From Flavobacteriaceae bacterium (GTDB lineage: Bacteria; Bacteroidota; Bacteroidia; Flavobacteriales; Flavobacteriaceae), in NCBI GenBank assembly GCA_016649785.1, contig JAENXB010000005.1, positions 1 through 30,834 on the forward strand: 30,834 bases of DNA. Direction: 5' to 3'. The stretch's first letter is position 1, and each line of letters opens with the position of its first letter. Shown piece by piece: positions 14,507 through 22,392 of this stretch. Under the pieces are notes generated by a model. That model ran no database searches, was not told the DNA's origin, and saw nothing but the letters and a program-made list of their open reading frames with translations. The position numbers and the translations under genes are program-made.

Positions 14507-15322
14507 TTAGTTATTTCCTAAAATCAAAGGCATTCCTCCGTCTCCGGAACCAATAACAACAACTTTGGAATTAGGGGATTTAGCCAATTCAACAGTGGCC
14601 TGAATTCCTTTTTCCCTTAGAACCATATCATTTAAAGAGGCACTAAGAATACGGTTGGCATTCGCTTTACCTTCTGCATCAATTTTTTGTCTTTCAGCTT
14701 CTTGCTCAGCTTTAGTCAACCTAAATACATATTCCAGAGATTCCTGTTCCTGACGCAATTTGCGTTCAATAGCTTCCTTTATAGTTACCGGCAAAGAAAC
14801 ATCCCTTACCAATACTTCGTTTATTTGAACATATTGATCTTTTAAAAGGATTTTTGTCTCATCAAAAATTTCCTTTTGAATAGCTTCCCTTTTACTTGAA
14901 TATAATTGCTCTGGCTGATAACGTCCTACCACAGCACGGGCTGCAGATCGAACTGCAGGTTGCAACACACGTTGCACGTAATTTTCACCTTTTTCCTGAT
15001 GAAGCAACCCTAAACTTTCATAAGAAGGCTGATACCATATTGAGGCATCTAATCTTATCTCCAGTCCATTAGAAGATAAAACCTGCATATTTTCGTCTAA
15101 AGATTGTTGACGAACCTCGTAAACATAAACCTTATTCCAGGGAGCTACTACGTGAAAACCTTCACCTAAAGGCGGTTGATCTGTCACAACTCCTCCACCA
15201 AAGGTTTTATATAAAACTCCGGCTTCTCCGGAATCAATGGTAACTGTTGATTTAGCGATTAAAATGATTAAAACCACAATTACAAATAAAATGGGTAAAC
15301 CAATTTTGGGCAATTTGTCCAT
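14507..15322 (-). CDS. Prohibitin-like SPFH/Band 7 membrane protein
   Basis: About 271 residues from the ATG at 15322. One N-terminal membrane segment (residues 4-23, LPILFVIVVLIILIA) is followed by an SPFH domain (TVTIDSGEAGVLYKTFGGG, then VYVYEVRQQSLDENM) and a long charged helical region (EAIERKLRQEQESLEYVFRLTKAEQEAERQ) typical of prohibitins. Such proteins form ring-shaped oligomers on membranes and often affect membrane proteases or lipid organisation; no specific partner is visible here. An extension to 15376 would overlap the end of the preceding gene and adds a poor N-terminus. The start lies 20 bases inside the 3' side of the upstream vWA gene's stop region, so the pair is probably co-transcribed. 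Confidence 0.88.
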   Translation of the reverse strand: MDKLPKIGLPILFVIVVLIILIAKSTVTIDSGEAGVLYKTFGGGVVTDQPPLGEGFHVVAPWNKVYVYEVRQQSLDENMQVLSSNGLEIRLDASIWYQPSYESLGLLHQEKGENYVQRVLQPAVRSAARAVVGRYQPEQLYSSKREAIQKEIFDETKILLKDQYVQINEVLVRDVSLPVTIKEAIERKLRQEQESLEYVFRLTKAEQEAERQKIDAEGKANANRILSASLNDMVLREKGIQATVELAKSPNSKVVVIGSGDGGMPLILGNN

Positions 15323-15342
15323 AAATAAATTATTAAAAATTA

Positions 15343-17388
15343 TTAAATTAAACCGAAATATTTTCTTGCAAACCACTCAGTACTAAGACTTAATACCAGC
15401 AAGGCAAGCAAAAATTTCCAGGAAATCAAATGTAGGGTTTTTTCGCGGTTTTTTTGCATTGTAACGAAACGATTGTCTGCAATTAAGCCTGTTACCATGG
15501 CTTCCGGATCATTTAGAAAATAAAGCCCTTCCTGGTTATTTTTAGCCAGACTTTGAAGTTTCGCGAGATTCGCCCCAGAAAACTGTTGTTCCACATTAAA
15601 CCCAAGAATTGAAAAAGTCCCGCTTCCTAAAATTCCGGAAGCTTGTTCTTTGATCTCAAAGCTATAATCCCCTGGTTTCGGGTTTTCTATTTGAACTTTA
15701 AATTGGTTGTTGCCGGGCAACATTTGGATTTCCAATACTTCATTGGAACTTAAGTTTTTAATCAGAATCACCAATTTCCCATCAGGATTAAACTGATAAT
15801 TCTGATCAAAATACTGGGCTGAAATATTGATTTCTTCATTTTCCAAATAAAAGGATTCAGCTTCAAAAGTGAGCCGATCCCGATTTAGGGTAGCCGAGAG
15901 ATATTGAACCAATTTCCCTATAAATGTATCAAATTGGTCGAATGAGCTGTTGTTCATGAAGGATTGCGCCCTCCATTTCCAGACGTTTTCGCCGAATAAT
16001 ACAGCTTGTTTTGAAAAATTATTTTGAAAAGTAACCAGTAGCGGAGAATTTGTTGGAACACCTTCTAATTTTTGAAAAAGCATAGAACTGAAGGTTTCAT
16101 TTTTAAAATTTAAAAATCCAAAAGCATCAACCAAAGGCGGAAACTGGTTAAACCCTAGGTTTTCAAATTGAAATTGCGAATAATTTTCATTGTAAATGGG
16201 AGATATTTCCTGAGACAGTGGAGTATGATCTTTCCTGAAATATTGTTGTGCCGAATTGAGGAAATCCCAATCGGTTTGTGTGCCGGTTATAATAAAACTG
16301 TTCAGGTTTTTAGTTCTGATATCTTCAAAAACTGATCTAAACTGATTATTCGGCTGATAGAGTATAACCAATTGAAAATCATTTAATTCTATGTTTTTAT
16401 AATTCTCGATAAAATCAATTTTGGCCTCCCGCTGTTCATTGCTTTCAATAGATTTTTTTAACATTCCAAGATCGGGATGAGATACTGAGGTTAGTATCAA
16501 TACCGAAGTCCTTTCATCTATAACTTCAATGCCGAACTTTTTGCTATTGTTAATGGTGTTTTTTTCTGAAGGCAAAGGTGTAATAACTGCCTCAAATAAA
16601 TAGGTTCCCAGTTTATTTGCCGTTAAAGTAGTGGTTATTATTTCCGAATTATCATCAGAATTAAAATCGATGGTTTTTGTAAACAGTACCGAATTTGCCG
16701 ATTTGATCTCAAATCTGCTTTGTACCGGCGTATTTCCGGAATAATTTAAAATTACCTCTATCGGGAACTTATTGTTTAGGAAAGCGTATTTATTGACATT
16801 TAAATTTGAAATGGAAAGGTCCGTCTGGGCTGTTGTATCTCCTGTCACCACAGGAAATATTTCTGAAGTTTCCCTTGAGGTAAAATATTGAAAATCTTCA
16901 CCAACTGTTTGGTTACCATCTGATAGCAAAACAATAGCTGTTTGATTGGACGAATTTAATTTTTCCAGACTATTCAATACTTTGGAAATATTGGTTTGCT
17001 GCTTGTTAAATGCCAGGGAATCCAAATCAATCCGGCTTAATTCCTTCCCAAACCCGTAAGTTTGGATAGAAAATCGCTCCTGAAGTTTCGGGTGGTTGAT
17101 TAAATAATCGGCAAATAATCTAACACTATCTCCTTTTTCCAAATAATCTATTGAGACCGATTGATCTATAGCAATCAGCAATTGTGGCTTTATAACCTCA
17201 AATTGTTGTTGTTTAATTTTTGGGTTGATCAGTAAAAGCAATAAAAGAAATATGCTCACAAACCTTAATGCCGCCAAAAAATAAATACTTCCGGTTCGTT
17301 TTTTGGTTCCTACGAAATATTTAAAAATAACAAATCCCAACGCGACAATGGCGGCGAGGCTTATTAATAAGACAGTTGTTAAGGACAT
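15343..17388 (-). CDS. vWA domain membrane protein
   Basis: 681 residues. Two N-terminal membrane segments (about 5-25 and 38-54) precede a von Willebrand factor A-like domain with a complete MIDAS metal site: D75-x-S77-x-S79 (IAIDQSVSID), T132 and D157 (VLLSDGNQT). The long middle part is beta-rich and resembles CARDB/Ig-like plus class I amidotransferase-like folds seen in related Bacteroidota proteins. A C-terminal membrane segment lies at about 655-672. The domains between the membrane segments are expected in the periplasm. Function is unknown; related proteins are sometimes called aerotolerance-type or BatA-like, without proof here. The gap to the upstream fabG contains inverted heptad-repeat arms. 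Start at ATG 17388. Confidence 0.8.
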   Translation of the reverse strand: MSLTTVLLISLAAIVALGFVIFKYFVGTKKRTGSIYFLAALRFVSIFLLLLLLINPKIKQQQFEVIKPQLLIAIDQSVSIDYLEKGDSVRLFADYLINHPKLQERFSIQTYGFGKELSRIDLDSLAFNKQQTNISKVLNSLEKLNSSNQTAIVLLSDGNQTVGEDFQYFTSRETSEIFPVVTGDTTAQTDLSISNLNVNKYAFLNNKFPIEVILNYSGNTPVQSRFEIKSANSVLFTKTIDFNSDDNSEIITTTLTANKLGTYLFEAVITPLPSEKNTINNSKKFGIEVIDERTSVLILTSVSHPDLGMLKKSIESNEQREAKIDFIENYKNIELNDFQLVILYQPNNQFRSVFEDIRTKNLNSFIITGTQTDWDFLNSAQQYFRKDHTPLSQEISPIYNENYSQFQFENLGFNQFPPLVDAFGFLNFKNETFSSMLFQKLEGVPTNSPLLVTFQNNFSKQAVLFGENVWKWRAQSFMNNSSFDQFDTFIGKLVQYLSATLNRDRLTFEAESFYLENEEINISAQYFDQNYQFNPDGKLVILIKNLSSNEVLEIQMLPGNNQFKVQIENPKPGDYSFEIKEQASGILGSGTFSILGFNVEQQFSGANLAKLQSLAKNNQEGLYFLNDPEAMVTGLIADNRFVTMQKNREKTLHLISWKFLLALLVLSLSTEWFARKYFGLI

Positions 17389-17399
17389 TCTCTAAAAGT

Positions 17400-17476
17400 A
17401 CGAAAATTGAAGTACGAAGGTAGAAGTTAAAAAAAAGAAACAAGAGATAAGAAACAAGAGAAAAGAACAAAGACTA
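17400..17476. repeat. Heptad repeat arm upstream of the vWA gene (11 units)
   Basis: Eleven consecutive in-phase 7-base units on the plus strand, ten of them with GA at positions 3-4 (ACGAAGG, TAGAAGT, AAGAAAC and AAGAGAT types). It begins 11 bases before the vWA start codon. In the mRNA it is pyrimidine-rich and complementary to the array after fabG. Confidence 0.75.
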
Positions 17477-17537
17477 AATATTGTAGACCAGTATAAAATC
17501 CATGAATTTTTAATTTTTTCACTTTTTAACTTTCTAA

Positions 17538-17586
17538 CTTTTTACTTTCAAACTTCCCTCTTCTAACTTCGTACTTCTAACTTCGT
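17538..17586 (-). repeat. Heptad repeat arm directly after the fabG stop (7 units)
   Basis: Seven in-phase 7-base units on the minus strand (ACGAAGT, TAGAAGT, GGGAAGT and TTGAAAG types). The first base follows the fabG stop TAA (17587-17589) directly. It forms an inverted pair with 17400-17427. Confidence 0.8.
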
Positions 17587-18333
17587 TTAAGTAAGCATTC
17601 CGCCATTAATATGCAAAACCTGTCCGGTGATATAGCTACTTAGATCACTTCCAAGAAAAACACAGGCATTTGCGATATCTTCCGGGGTACCTCCGCGTTT
17701 TAATGGAATGGAATCCCTCCAGCCCTGAACGGTTTTTTCATCCAGTTTCCCGGTCATTTCCGTTTCTATAAATCCGGGAGCGATCACATTGGTACGGATA
17801 TTTCTGGAACCAAGCTCCAAAGCCATAGATTTTGAAAATCCAATTATTCCGGCTTTCGAGGCGGCATAATTTGCCTGGCCGGCATTTCCTTTTACGCCCA
17901 CTACAGAACTCATATTGATAATGCTTCCGCTACGTTGTTTCAACATAATTCGCTGAATGGCTTTGGTCATATTAAAAACCGATTTTAAATTCACCTCAAT
18001 TACCATATCAAAATCTTCTTCGGTCATTCGCATCAAAAGATTATCCTTGGTAATCCCGGCATTATTGATCAAAATATCGATTTTACCAAAATCCTCTGCC
18101 ACGTTTTTAACCAATTCCTGAGCTTCCTCGAAATTTGCCGCATTAGACTGATATCCTTTGGCTTTCACTCCAAGACCGCTGAGTTCTTTCTCAAGCTCAT
18201 TTGCAGCGTTTACAGACGAGGCATAGGTAAAGGCAACATTGGCGCCGTGTTTGGCGAAAACCTGTGCAATTCCTTTTCCTATTCCGCGGCTTCCACCGGT
18301 TATGATCGCATTTTTTCCTTCTAATAATTTCAT
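17587..18333 (-). CDS. fabG: FabG: 3-oxoacyl-[acyl-carrier-protein] reductase
   Basis: 248 residues, a classical short-chain dehydrogenase. The NADPH-binding glycine motif is TGGSRGIGKG at about 12-21, NNAG is at 90-93, and the catalytic residues are S143 (NMSSVVG), Y156 and K160 (YAASK). It reduces 3-oxoacyl-ACP in the fatty-acid elongation cycle. The typical FabG C-terminus GQVLHINGGM is present. The gap of 243 bases from sucD contains the sucD terminator and a TATATTTG box, so fabG probably has its own promoter. The stop is followed at once by a heptad array. Confidence 0.95.
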   Translation of the reverse strand: MKLLEGKNAIITGGSRGIGKGIAQVFAKHGANVAFTYASSVNAANELEKELSGLGVKAKGYQSNAANFEEAQELVKNVAEDFGKIDILINNAGITKDNLLMRMTEEDFDMVIEVNLKSVFNMTKAIQRIMLKQRSGSIINMSSVVGVKGNAGQANYAASKAGIIGFSKSMALELGSRNIRTNVIAPGFIETEMTGKLDEKTVQGWRDSIPLKRGGTPEDIANACVFLGSDLSSYITGQVLHINGGMLT

Positions 18334-18475
18334 GTTTGCTATTTCTTAAATTACAGTGATAAATCGTTTTAAAAATGAATGAATTAAGACGCTAAAATAT
18401 AAATTTTAAAATTACCTATAAAAACCAGTTTCTATGAAATTTAATCCAGGTTTTAGATTTAAGATGATCTGTTTT

Positions 18476-18483
18476 CAAATATA
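18476..18483 (-). promoter_or_regulatory. Candidate -7 box (TATATTTG) for fabG
   Basis: Minus-strand exact match to TAnnTTTG, downstream of the sucD terminator and about 142 bases before the fabG start codon. The -33 element is not clear. Confidence 0.4.
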
Positions 18484-18507
18484 ATAAAAGTCAACAAGGC
18501 TTAAAAT

Positions 18508-18554
18508 AAAAAATCCTCCTGAAATTACCCGAAAACAGGTATCCAGGAGGATTT
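18508..18554 (-). terminator. Intrinsic terminator after sucD
   Basis: Arms AAATCCTCCTG (18511-18521) and its exact complement (18544-18554) enclose a 22-base loop; on the minus strand the stem is followed by a T-run. It lies 22 bases after the sucD stop codon. Confidence 0.88.
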
Positions 18555-18576
18555 ATCAATTTTTATTTCAGTTTGT

Positions 18577-19464
18577 TTAAACCTTTAAAACACCGGCTAA
18601 AACTTCGGCAACTTTTTTACCTATTTCGGCAGGAGAATCCACTACGTAAATACCATTTTCCCTTAGGATTGCTTTTTTAGCCTGAGCGGTATCTTCGCTT
18701 CCACCCACAATTGCGCCCGCGTGACCCATAGTACGGCCTGCAGGAGCAGTTTCACCGGCGATAAAACCTACAACCAGTTTTTTGTTTCCGTTAGCTCTCA
18801 CCCAGGTTGCAGCATCGGCTTCCAGTTGACCGCCAATTTCACCTATCATCACAATAATCTCGGTGTCATCATCATTCATTAGAAGTTCTACTGCTTCTTT
18901 AGTAGTGGTTCCAATTATAGGATCGCCTCCAATTCCAATAGCTGTAGTAATTCCCAAACCTTGTTTTACAACCTGATCTGCAGCTTCATAAGTTAAAGTA
19001 CCAGATTTTGATACAATTCCAACGCTTCCTTTTTTGAATACAAAACCGGGCATAATTCCTACTTTGGCTTCTCCGGGAGTAATTACTCCGGGACAGTTAG
19101 GTCCAATAAGGCGACATGCTTTATTTTTGATGTAATTATTAACCTTGATCATATCTGAAACAGGAATTCCTTCGGTAATTGTAATTATTACTGCAATACC
19201 GGCATCGGCTGCTTCCATAATGGCATCAGCGGCAAAAGCAGGGGGAACAAAGATGATCGATACATTTGCGCCTGTTTTTTTAACAGCTTCAGATACGGTG
19301 TTGAAAACAGGCTTTTCAAGATGGGTTTGCCCACCTTTTCCGGGAGTAACCCCTCCAACCACATTGGTACCGTATTCTATCATTTGTTCAGCATGAAATG
19401 TACCTTCACTTCCGGTAAATCCCTGAACAATTATTTTTGAATCTTTATTTACTAAAACACTCAT
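18577..19464 (-). CDS. sucD: SucD: succinyl-CoA ligase (ADP-forming), alpha subunit
   Basis: 295 residues, the typical size. With SucC it interconverts succinyl-CoA and succinate with nucleotide phosphorylation in the TCA cycle. The CoA-binding Rossmann part starts with IIVQGFTGSEGTFHAEQMIEYG, followed by GPNCPGVITPGE; the phosphorylated His is H248 in GRTMGHAGAIVGG. The beta subunit gene sucC is not in this window, so the two subunits are encoded apart. It has its own -7 box directly upstream and a terminator downstream. Confidence 0.97.
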   Translation of the reverse strand: MSVLVNKDSKIIVQGFTGSEGTFHAEQMIEYGTNVVGGVTPGKGGQTHLEKPVFNTVSEAVKKTGANVSIIFVPPAFAADAIMEAADAGIAVIITITEGIPVSDMIKVNNYIKNKACRLIGPNCPGVITPGEAKVGIMPGFVFKKGSVGIVSKSGTLTYEAADQVVKQGLGITTAIGIGGDPIIGTTTKEAVELLMNDDDTEIIVMIGEIGGQLEADAATWVRANGNKKLVVGFIAGETAPAGRTMGHAGAIVGGSEDTAQAKKAILRENGIYVVDSPAEIGKKVAEVLAGVLKV

Positions 19465-19486
19465 AATTATATAGATTTTTGCACTG

Positions 19487-19494
19487 CAAAAGTA
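19487..19494 (-). promoter_or_regulatory. -7 promoter box (TACTTTTG) for sucD
   Basis: Minus-strand exact match to TAnnTTTG, 22 bases before the sucD ATG, in the 59-base gap after the NTF2-like gene. Confidence 0.55.
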
Positions 19495-19523
19495 AGTTTT
19501 TATATAGAAACCTTAACGGCTTT

Positions 19524-19937
19524 TTAAAAGTTTGTTGAAAGAAAAGAACTTAAATTTTCCGGAGTTTCATCTGCAGCCTGACTAATTTGATAGCCTTTGA
19601 ACATTTTTCCGTCTTTAATTTCCCAAATGGCTATAAAATGTGCCATAGGTATTTCTTCTTCCGGGTTTTCAACGGTTTTTATATGATATGTAAAACGAAT
19701 AGTTACCTCATTTTTATCATATAACAAATGACTGATTTCAGCTCTCAAAGATTCAAAAGTTTTGGACATTTCAGAACTCATTTTCAAAACATCCGAAAAA
19801 TCCATTTTATTAAATCCTGCACTGCTATTCCAATAAAGTTCGGCTTCTGGGTGCAAATACATTTTCACTTCCTCCGGATCTTTATAAAAATTGGATGTAT
19901 AAAACCCTTGCACTAATTTTTTATCGGTTAAACTCAT
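19524..19937 (-). CDS. NTF2-like (SnoaL-type) small protein
   Basis: 137 residues with the cone-shaped NTF2-like pattern: an N-terminal helix (LVQGFYTSNFYKDPEEVKMYLHPEAELYWN), a central helix, then three strands (EVTIRFTYHIKTVE, MAHFIAIWEIKDGKMFKGYQISQ). The W-E-I-K-D-G-K-x-x-x-G-Y-Q ending is typical of SnoaL-like members. No catalytic residues can be assigned. It starts five bases after the stop of the second lpxD-like gene, so it is translated from the same mRNA. Function unknown. Confidence 0.75.
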   Translation of the reverse strand: MSLTDKKLVQGFYTSNFYKDPEEVKMYLHPEAELYWNSSAGFNKMDFSDVLKMSSEMSKTFESLRAEISHLLYDKNEVTIRFTYHIKTVENPEEEIPMAHFIAIWEIKDGKMFKGYQISQAADETPENLSSFLSTNF

Positions 19938-19942
19938 ACTGC

Positions 19943-20872
19943 TTATTTGATTTTATCTATTAATCCCGGAAGTTTTTTAACAGCGGCAAATTCCCTTAAT
20001 TTTGTCCTTGCCTCTCCTGAAGGTGTTCCCCAATATCTGGTATTTTCTTCGGTAGATTTAGAAACTCCAGTTTGGGCCAATAGAATGGTTCCTTTTCTAA
20101 TTCGCACATCGCTTCTTATCCCAACCTGACCCCAAATGGTAACTTCATCTTCAACAATTACACAACCGGCAATTCCGGTTTGAGCTGCAATCAGACATTT
20201 TTCACCAATTATGGTGTCGTGACCAATTTGAACCTGGTTGTCTATCTTGGTTCCCGCACCTATAAATGTATCTCCGGAAACGCCTTTATCTATGGTACAT
20301 AGCGCTCCTATTTCCACATGATGATCAATTACCACCCTGCCTCCGGACAACAACTTATCATAACCTGTTGGCCTGGTTTTGTAATAAAAGGCATCTGCGC
20401 CCAAAACTGTTCCGGCATGAATAATTACGTTATTCCCAATAATGCACTCATCATAAATACTCACATTGGAATGGATCAAACAATTTTCTCCAATTTTAAC
20501 ATTATTCCCGATAAAAACATTGGGTTGCACGATCGTATTCTTCCCGATTTGTGCCGATTCTGCAATATGTCCTGACGCTTTCTGAAATGGCTTAAAGTAT
20601 TCGGTAAGTTTATTGAAATCCCTGAATGGATCATCTGAAATAAGCAAACCCTTTCCCTCCGGACATTCCACTTCCTTATTTATCAAAATAACCGTTGCTG
20701 CAGAATTCAAAGCCTTGTCGTAATATTTTGGATGATCAACAAAAACAATATCTCCCTCAGTAACCACATGAATTTCATTCATTCCATATACTGGAAAAGC
20801 TGCATCACCAATATAAGTTGATGAAATAATGGTTGCAATTTGCTGAAGCGTGTGTTTTTGGGGAAATTTCAT
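19943..20872 (-). CDS. LpxD-like acyltransferase (second copy)
   Basis: 309 residues, about 30 shorter than the main LpxD at 24813. An N-terminal domain (GDIVFVDHPKYYDKALNSAATVILIN) similar to the LpxD uridine-binding domain precedes a left-handed parallel beta-helix of hexapeptide repeats (IGKNTIVQPNVFIGNNVKIG). The catalytic His equivalent is kept: H218 in DNQVQIGHDTIIG. It may be a true N-acyltransferase with a different acyl or sugar specificity, or a related transferase. It lies after efp, separated by 145 bases of heptad repeats, and is followed five bases later by an NTF2-like gene. The main lpxD is elsewhere in the same cluster. Confidence 0.82.
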   Translation of the reverse strand: MKFPQKHTLQQIATIISSTYIGDAAFPVYGMNEIHVVTEGDIVFVDHPKYYDKALNSAATVILINKEVECPEGKGLLISDDPFRDFNKLTEYFKPFQKASGHIAESAQIGKNTIVQPNVFIGNNVKIGENCLIHSNVSIYDECIIGNNVIIHAGTVLGADAFYYKTRPTGYDKLLSGGRVVIDHHVEIGALCTIDKGVSGDTFIGAGTKIDNQVQIGHDTIIGEKCLIAAQTGIAGCVIVEDEVTIWGQVGIRSDVRIRKGTILLAQTGVSKSTEENTRYWGTPSGEARTKLREFAAVKKLPGLIDKIK

Positions 20873-20883
20873 TTAATCTTTTT

Positions 20884-20939
20884 TAGATTTGAGATTTGAG
20901 AAGTTAGATTTGAGATTTTAGATTTGAGAAATTAGATTT
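20884..20939. repeat. Heptad repeat arm upstream of the second lpxD-like gene (8 units)
   Basis: Eight perfectly in-phase 7-base units on the plus strand, all TAGATTT, GAGATTT or close variants. It begins 11 bases before the gene's start codon. It is the most regular array of the window. Confidence 0.88.
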
Positions 20940-20964
20940 TAAAAAATATCATTTTTTTATACTT

Positions 20965-21020
20965 TTCTCTTTATTCTATTTTCTTTTCTGTATTCTCTAT
21001 TTTCTATCCTCTTTATTCTA
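20965..21020 (-). repeat. Heptad repeat arm starting in the efp stop codon (8 units)
   Basis: Eight in-phase 7-base units on the minus strand (TAGAATA, AAGAGGA, TAGAAAA and TAGAGAA types). The first three bases of the first unit are the efp stop codon TAG (21018-21020). Confidence 0.85.
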
Positions 21021-21584
21021 TTCTTTAATTCGTTCTTTATAAGTACCTTTTTCAGTTTCTATCCTTACTTTATCTCCTTCATTTATAAAAAGCGGCACGT
21101 TAACTTCTGCTCCGGTTTCCAGGGTTGCAAGTTTGGTAGCGTTTGTAGCCGTATTTCCTTTAATTCCCGGTTCAGTAGAGGCAACTTCCAAAATAACACT
21201 TGCCGGTAATTCTACGCTAAGCGGCAAATTGTCTTCGGCATTTAATAAAACGGTAACTATTTCCCCTTCTTTTAAGAGATTTGGCATATCCAAAACACTT
21301 TCCGTAAGCATTATTTGGGTAAAATCTTCCACGTGCATGAAATGATAAAATTCTCCGTCATTATATAAAAATTGATATTTATGGGTTTCAACCCTTACCT
21401 CTTCAATTTTATGTCCTCCGGAGAAAGTATTGCCCAAAACTTTACCATTGGTAACACTTTTGAGTTTAGTTCTGACAAACGCAGGGCCTTTTCCGGGTTT
21501 TACGTGTAGGAATTCAATTACTTTATAAATATCGTTGTTATAACGGATGCATAACCCATTTCTAATATCGCTTGTGTTTGCCAT
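21018..21584 (-). CDS. efp: EF-P: translation elongation factor P
   Basis: 188 residues, three beta-barrel domains. EF-P relieves ribosome stalling at polyproline stretches. The N-terminal domain tip is HVKPGKGPAFVRTK, with K32 at the position modified in many bacteria; no gene for a modifying enzyme is seen nearby. The OB-type domains follow (FSGGHKIEEVRVETHKYQFLYND, then VELPASVILEVASTEPGIKGNT, the family signature). It sits directly after lpxA (16 bases), a usual arrangement in Bacteroidota. The stop codon TAG is the first three bases of a heptad array. Confidence 0.97.
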   Translation of the reverse strand: MANTSDIRNGLCIRYNNDIYKVIEFLHVKPGKGPAFVRTKLKSVTNGKVLGNTFSGGHKIEEVRVETHKYQFLYNDGEFYHFMHVEDFTQIMLTESVLDMPNLLKEGEIVTVLLNAEDNLPLSVELPASVILEVASTEPGIKGNTATNATKLATLETGAEVNVPLFINEGDKVRIETEKGTYKERIKE

Positions 21585-21600
21585 TTTTATTGAATTGAAT

Positions 21601-22386
21601 TTAATTTGAACTAATGTATCCCTTCATGATACCACGTTGGGAATTTTTTATGAATTCCAATATTTCATCCCGCTCTGCGGTAGCCTGCATTTCTGCTTCA
21701 ATTATTGAAACCGCCTGGGAGTTATTGTAATTTTTTTGGTATAAAATTCGAAAGATATCCTGGATCTCTCTTATTTTTTCGGTAGTGAAACCACGACGTC
21801 TAAGTCCTATAGAGTTGATCCCAACATAAGAGAGGGGTTCTCTCCCCGCTTTTACAAAAGGGGGAACATCTTTTCTTACCAATGAGCCACCGGTTACAAA
21901 AGCATGGCTTCCTATGCTGCAATATTGTTGAACGGCAGACATCCCCGCCAATATTGCAAAGTCGCCTACATTTACATGTCCTGCAAGGGTACTATTGTTG
22001 GAAAAAATACAATTATCGCCTACTATGCAATCATGGGCGATATGACAATAGGCCATAATCCAGCAGTTTTTTCCTATTACGGTTTTCATCCTGTCTGAGG
22101 TACCCCGGTTGATGGTCACACATTCCCGAATAGTGGTATTATCGCCAATTTCGGTAGTGGTTTCTTCATCGTTAAATTTTTTGTCCTGTGGGATGGCAGA
22201 TATAACCGATCCTGGGAATATACTGCAATTTTTCCCGATCCGGGCACCTTCCATAATGGTTACATTTGAACCTATCCAGGTTCCTTCACCAATTATCACA
22301 TTGTTGTGAATGGTTGTGAAGGGTTCAATAACCACATTTTTGGCAATTTTTGCACCCGGATGCACATATGCTAAGGGTTGGTTCAT
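21601..22386 (-). CDS. lpxA: LpxA: UDP-N-acetylglucosamine O-acyltransferase
   Basis: 261 residues, the usual size. It is the first enzyme of lipid A synthesis, transferring a 3-hydroxyacyl chain from ACP to UDP-GlcNAc. Left-handed beta-helix repeats run through residues 1-180 (IHNNVIIGEGTWIGSNVTIM), with the catalytic His H118 in AYCHIAHDCIVGDN. The C-terminal helical domain (EKIREIQDIFRILYQKNYN) is complete. It starts 6 bases after the lpxC-fabZ stop, so the genes are tightly coupled. Confidence 0.97.
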   Translation of the reverse strand: MNQPLAYVHPGAKIAKNVVIEPFTTIHNNVIIGEGTWIGSNVTIMEGARIGKNCSIFPGSVISAIPQDKKFNDEETTTEIGDNTTIRECVTINRGTSDRMKTVIGKNCWIMAYCHIAHDCIVGDNCIFSNNSTLAGHVNVGDFAILAGMSAVQQYCSIGSHAFVTGGSLVRKDVPPFVKAGREPLSYVGINSIGLRRRGFTTEKIREIQDIFRILYQKNYNNSQAVSIIEAEMQATAERDEILEFIKNSQRGIMKGYISSN

Positions 22387-22392
22387 CTTCTT

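Noticed and set aside
15323..15376. Longer N-terminus for the prohibitin-like protein
   Set aside because: It would overlap the end of the vWA gene, while the ATG at 15322 directly precedes the membrane segment.
20884..21020. CRISPR-like array
   Set aside because: The units are 7 bases with no unique spacers between them, and no cas genes occur in the window.
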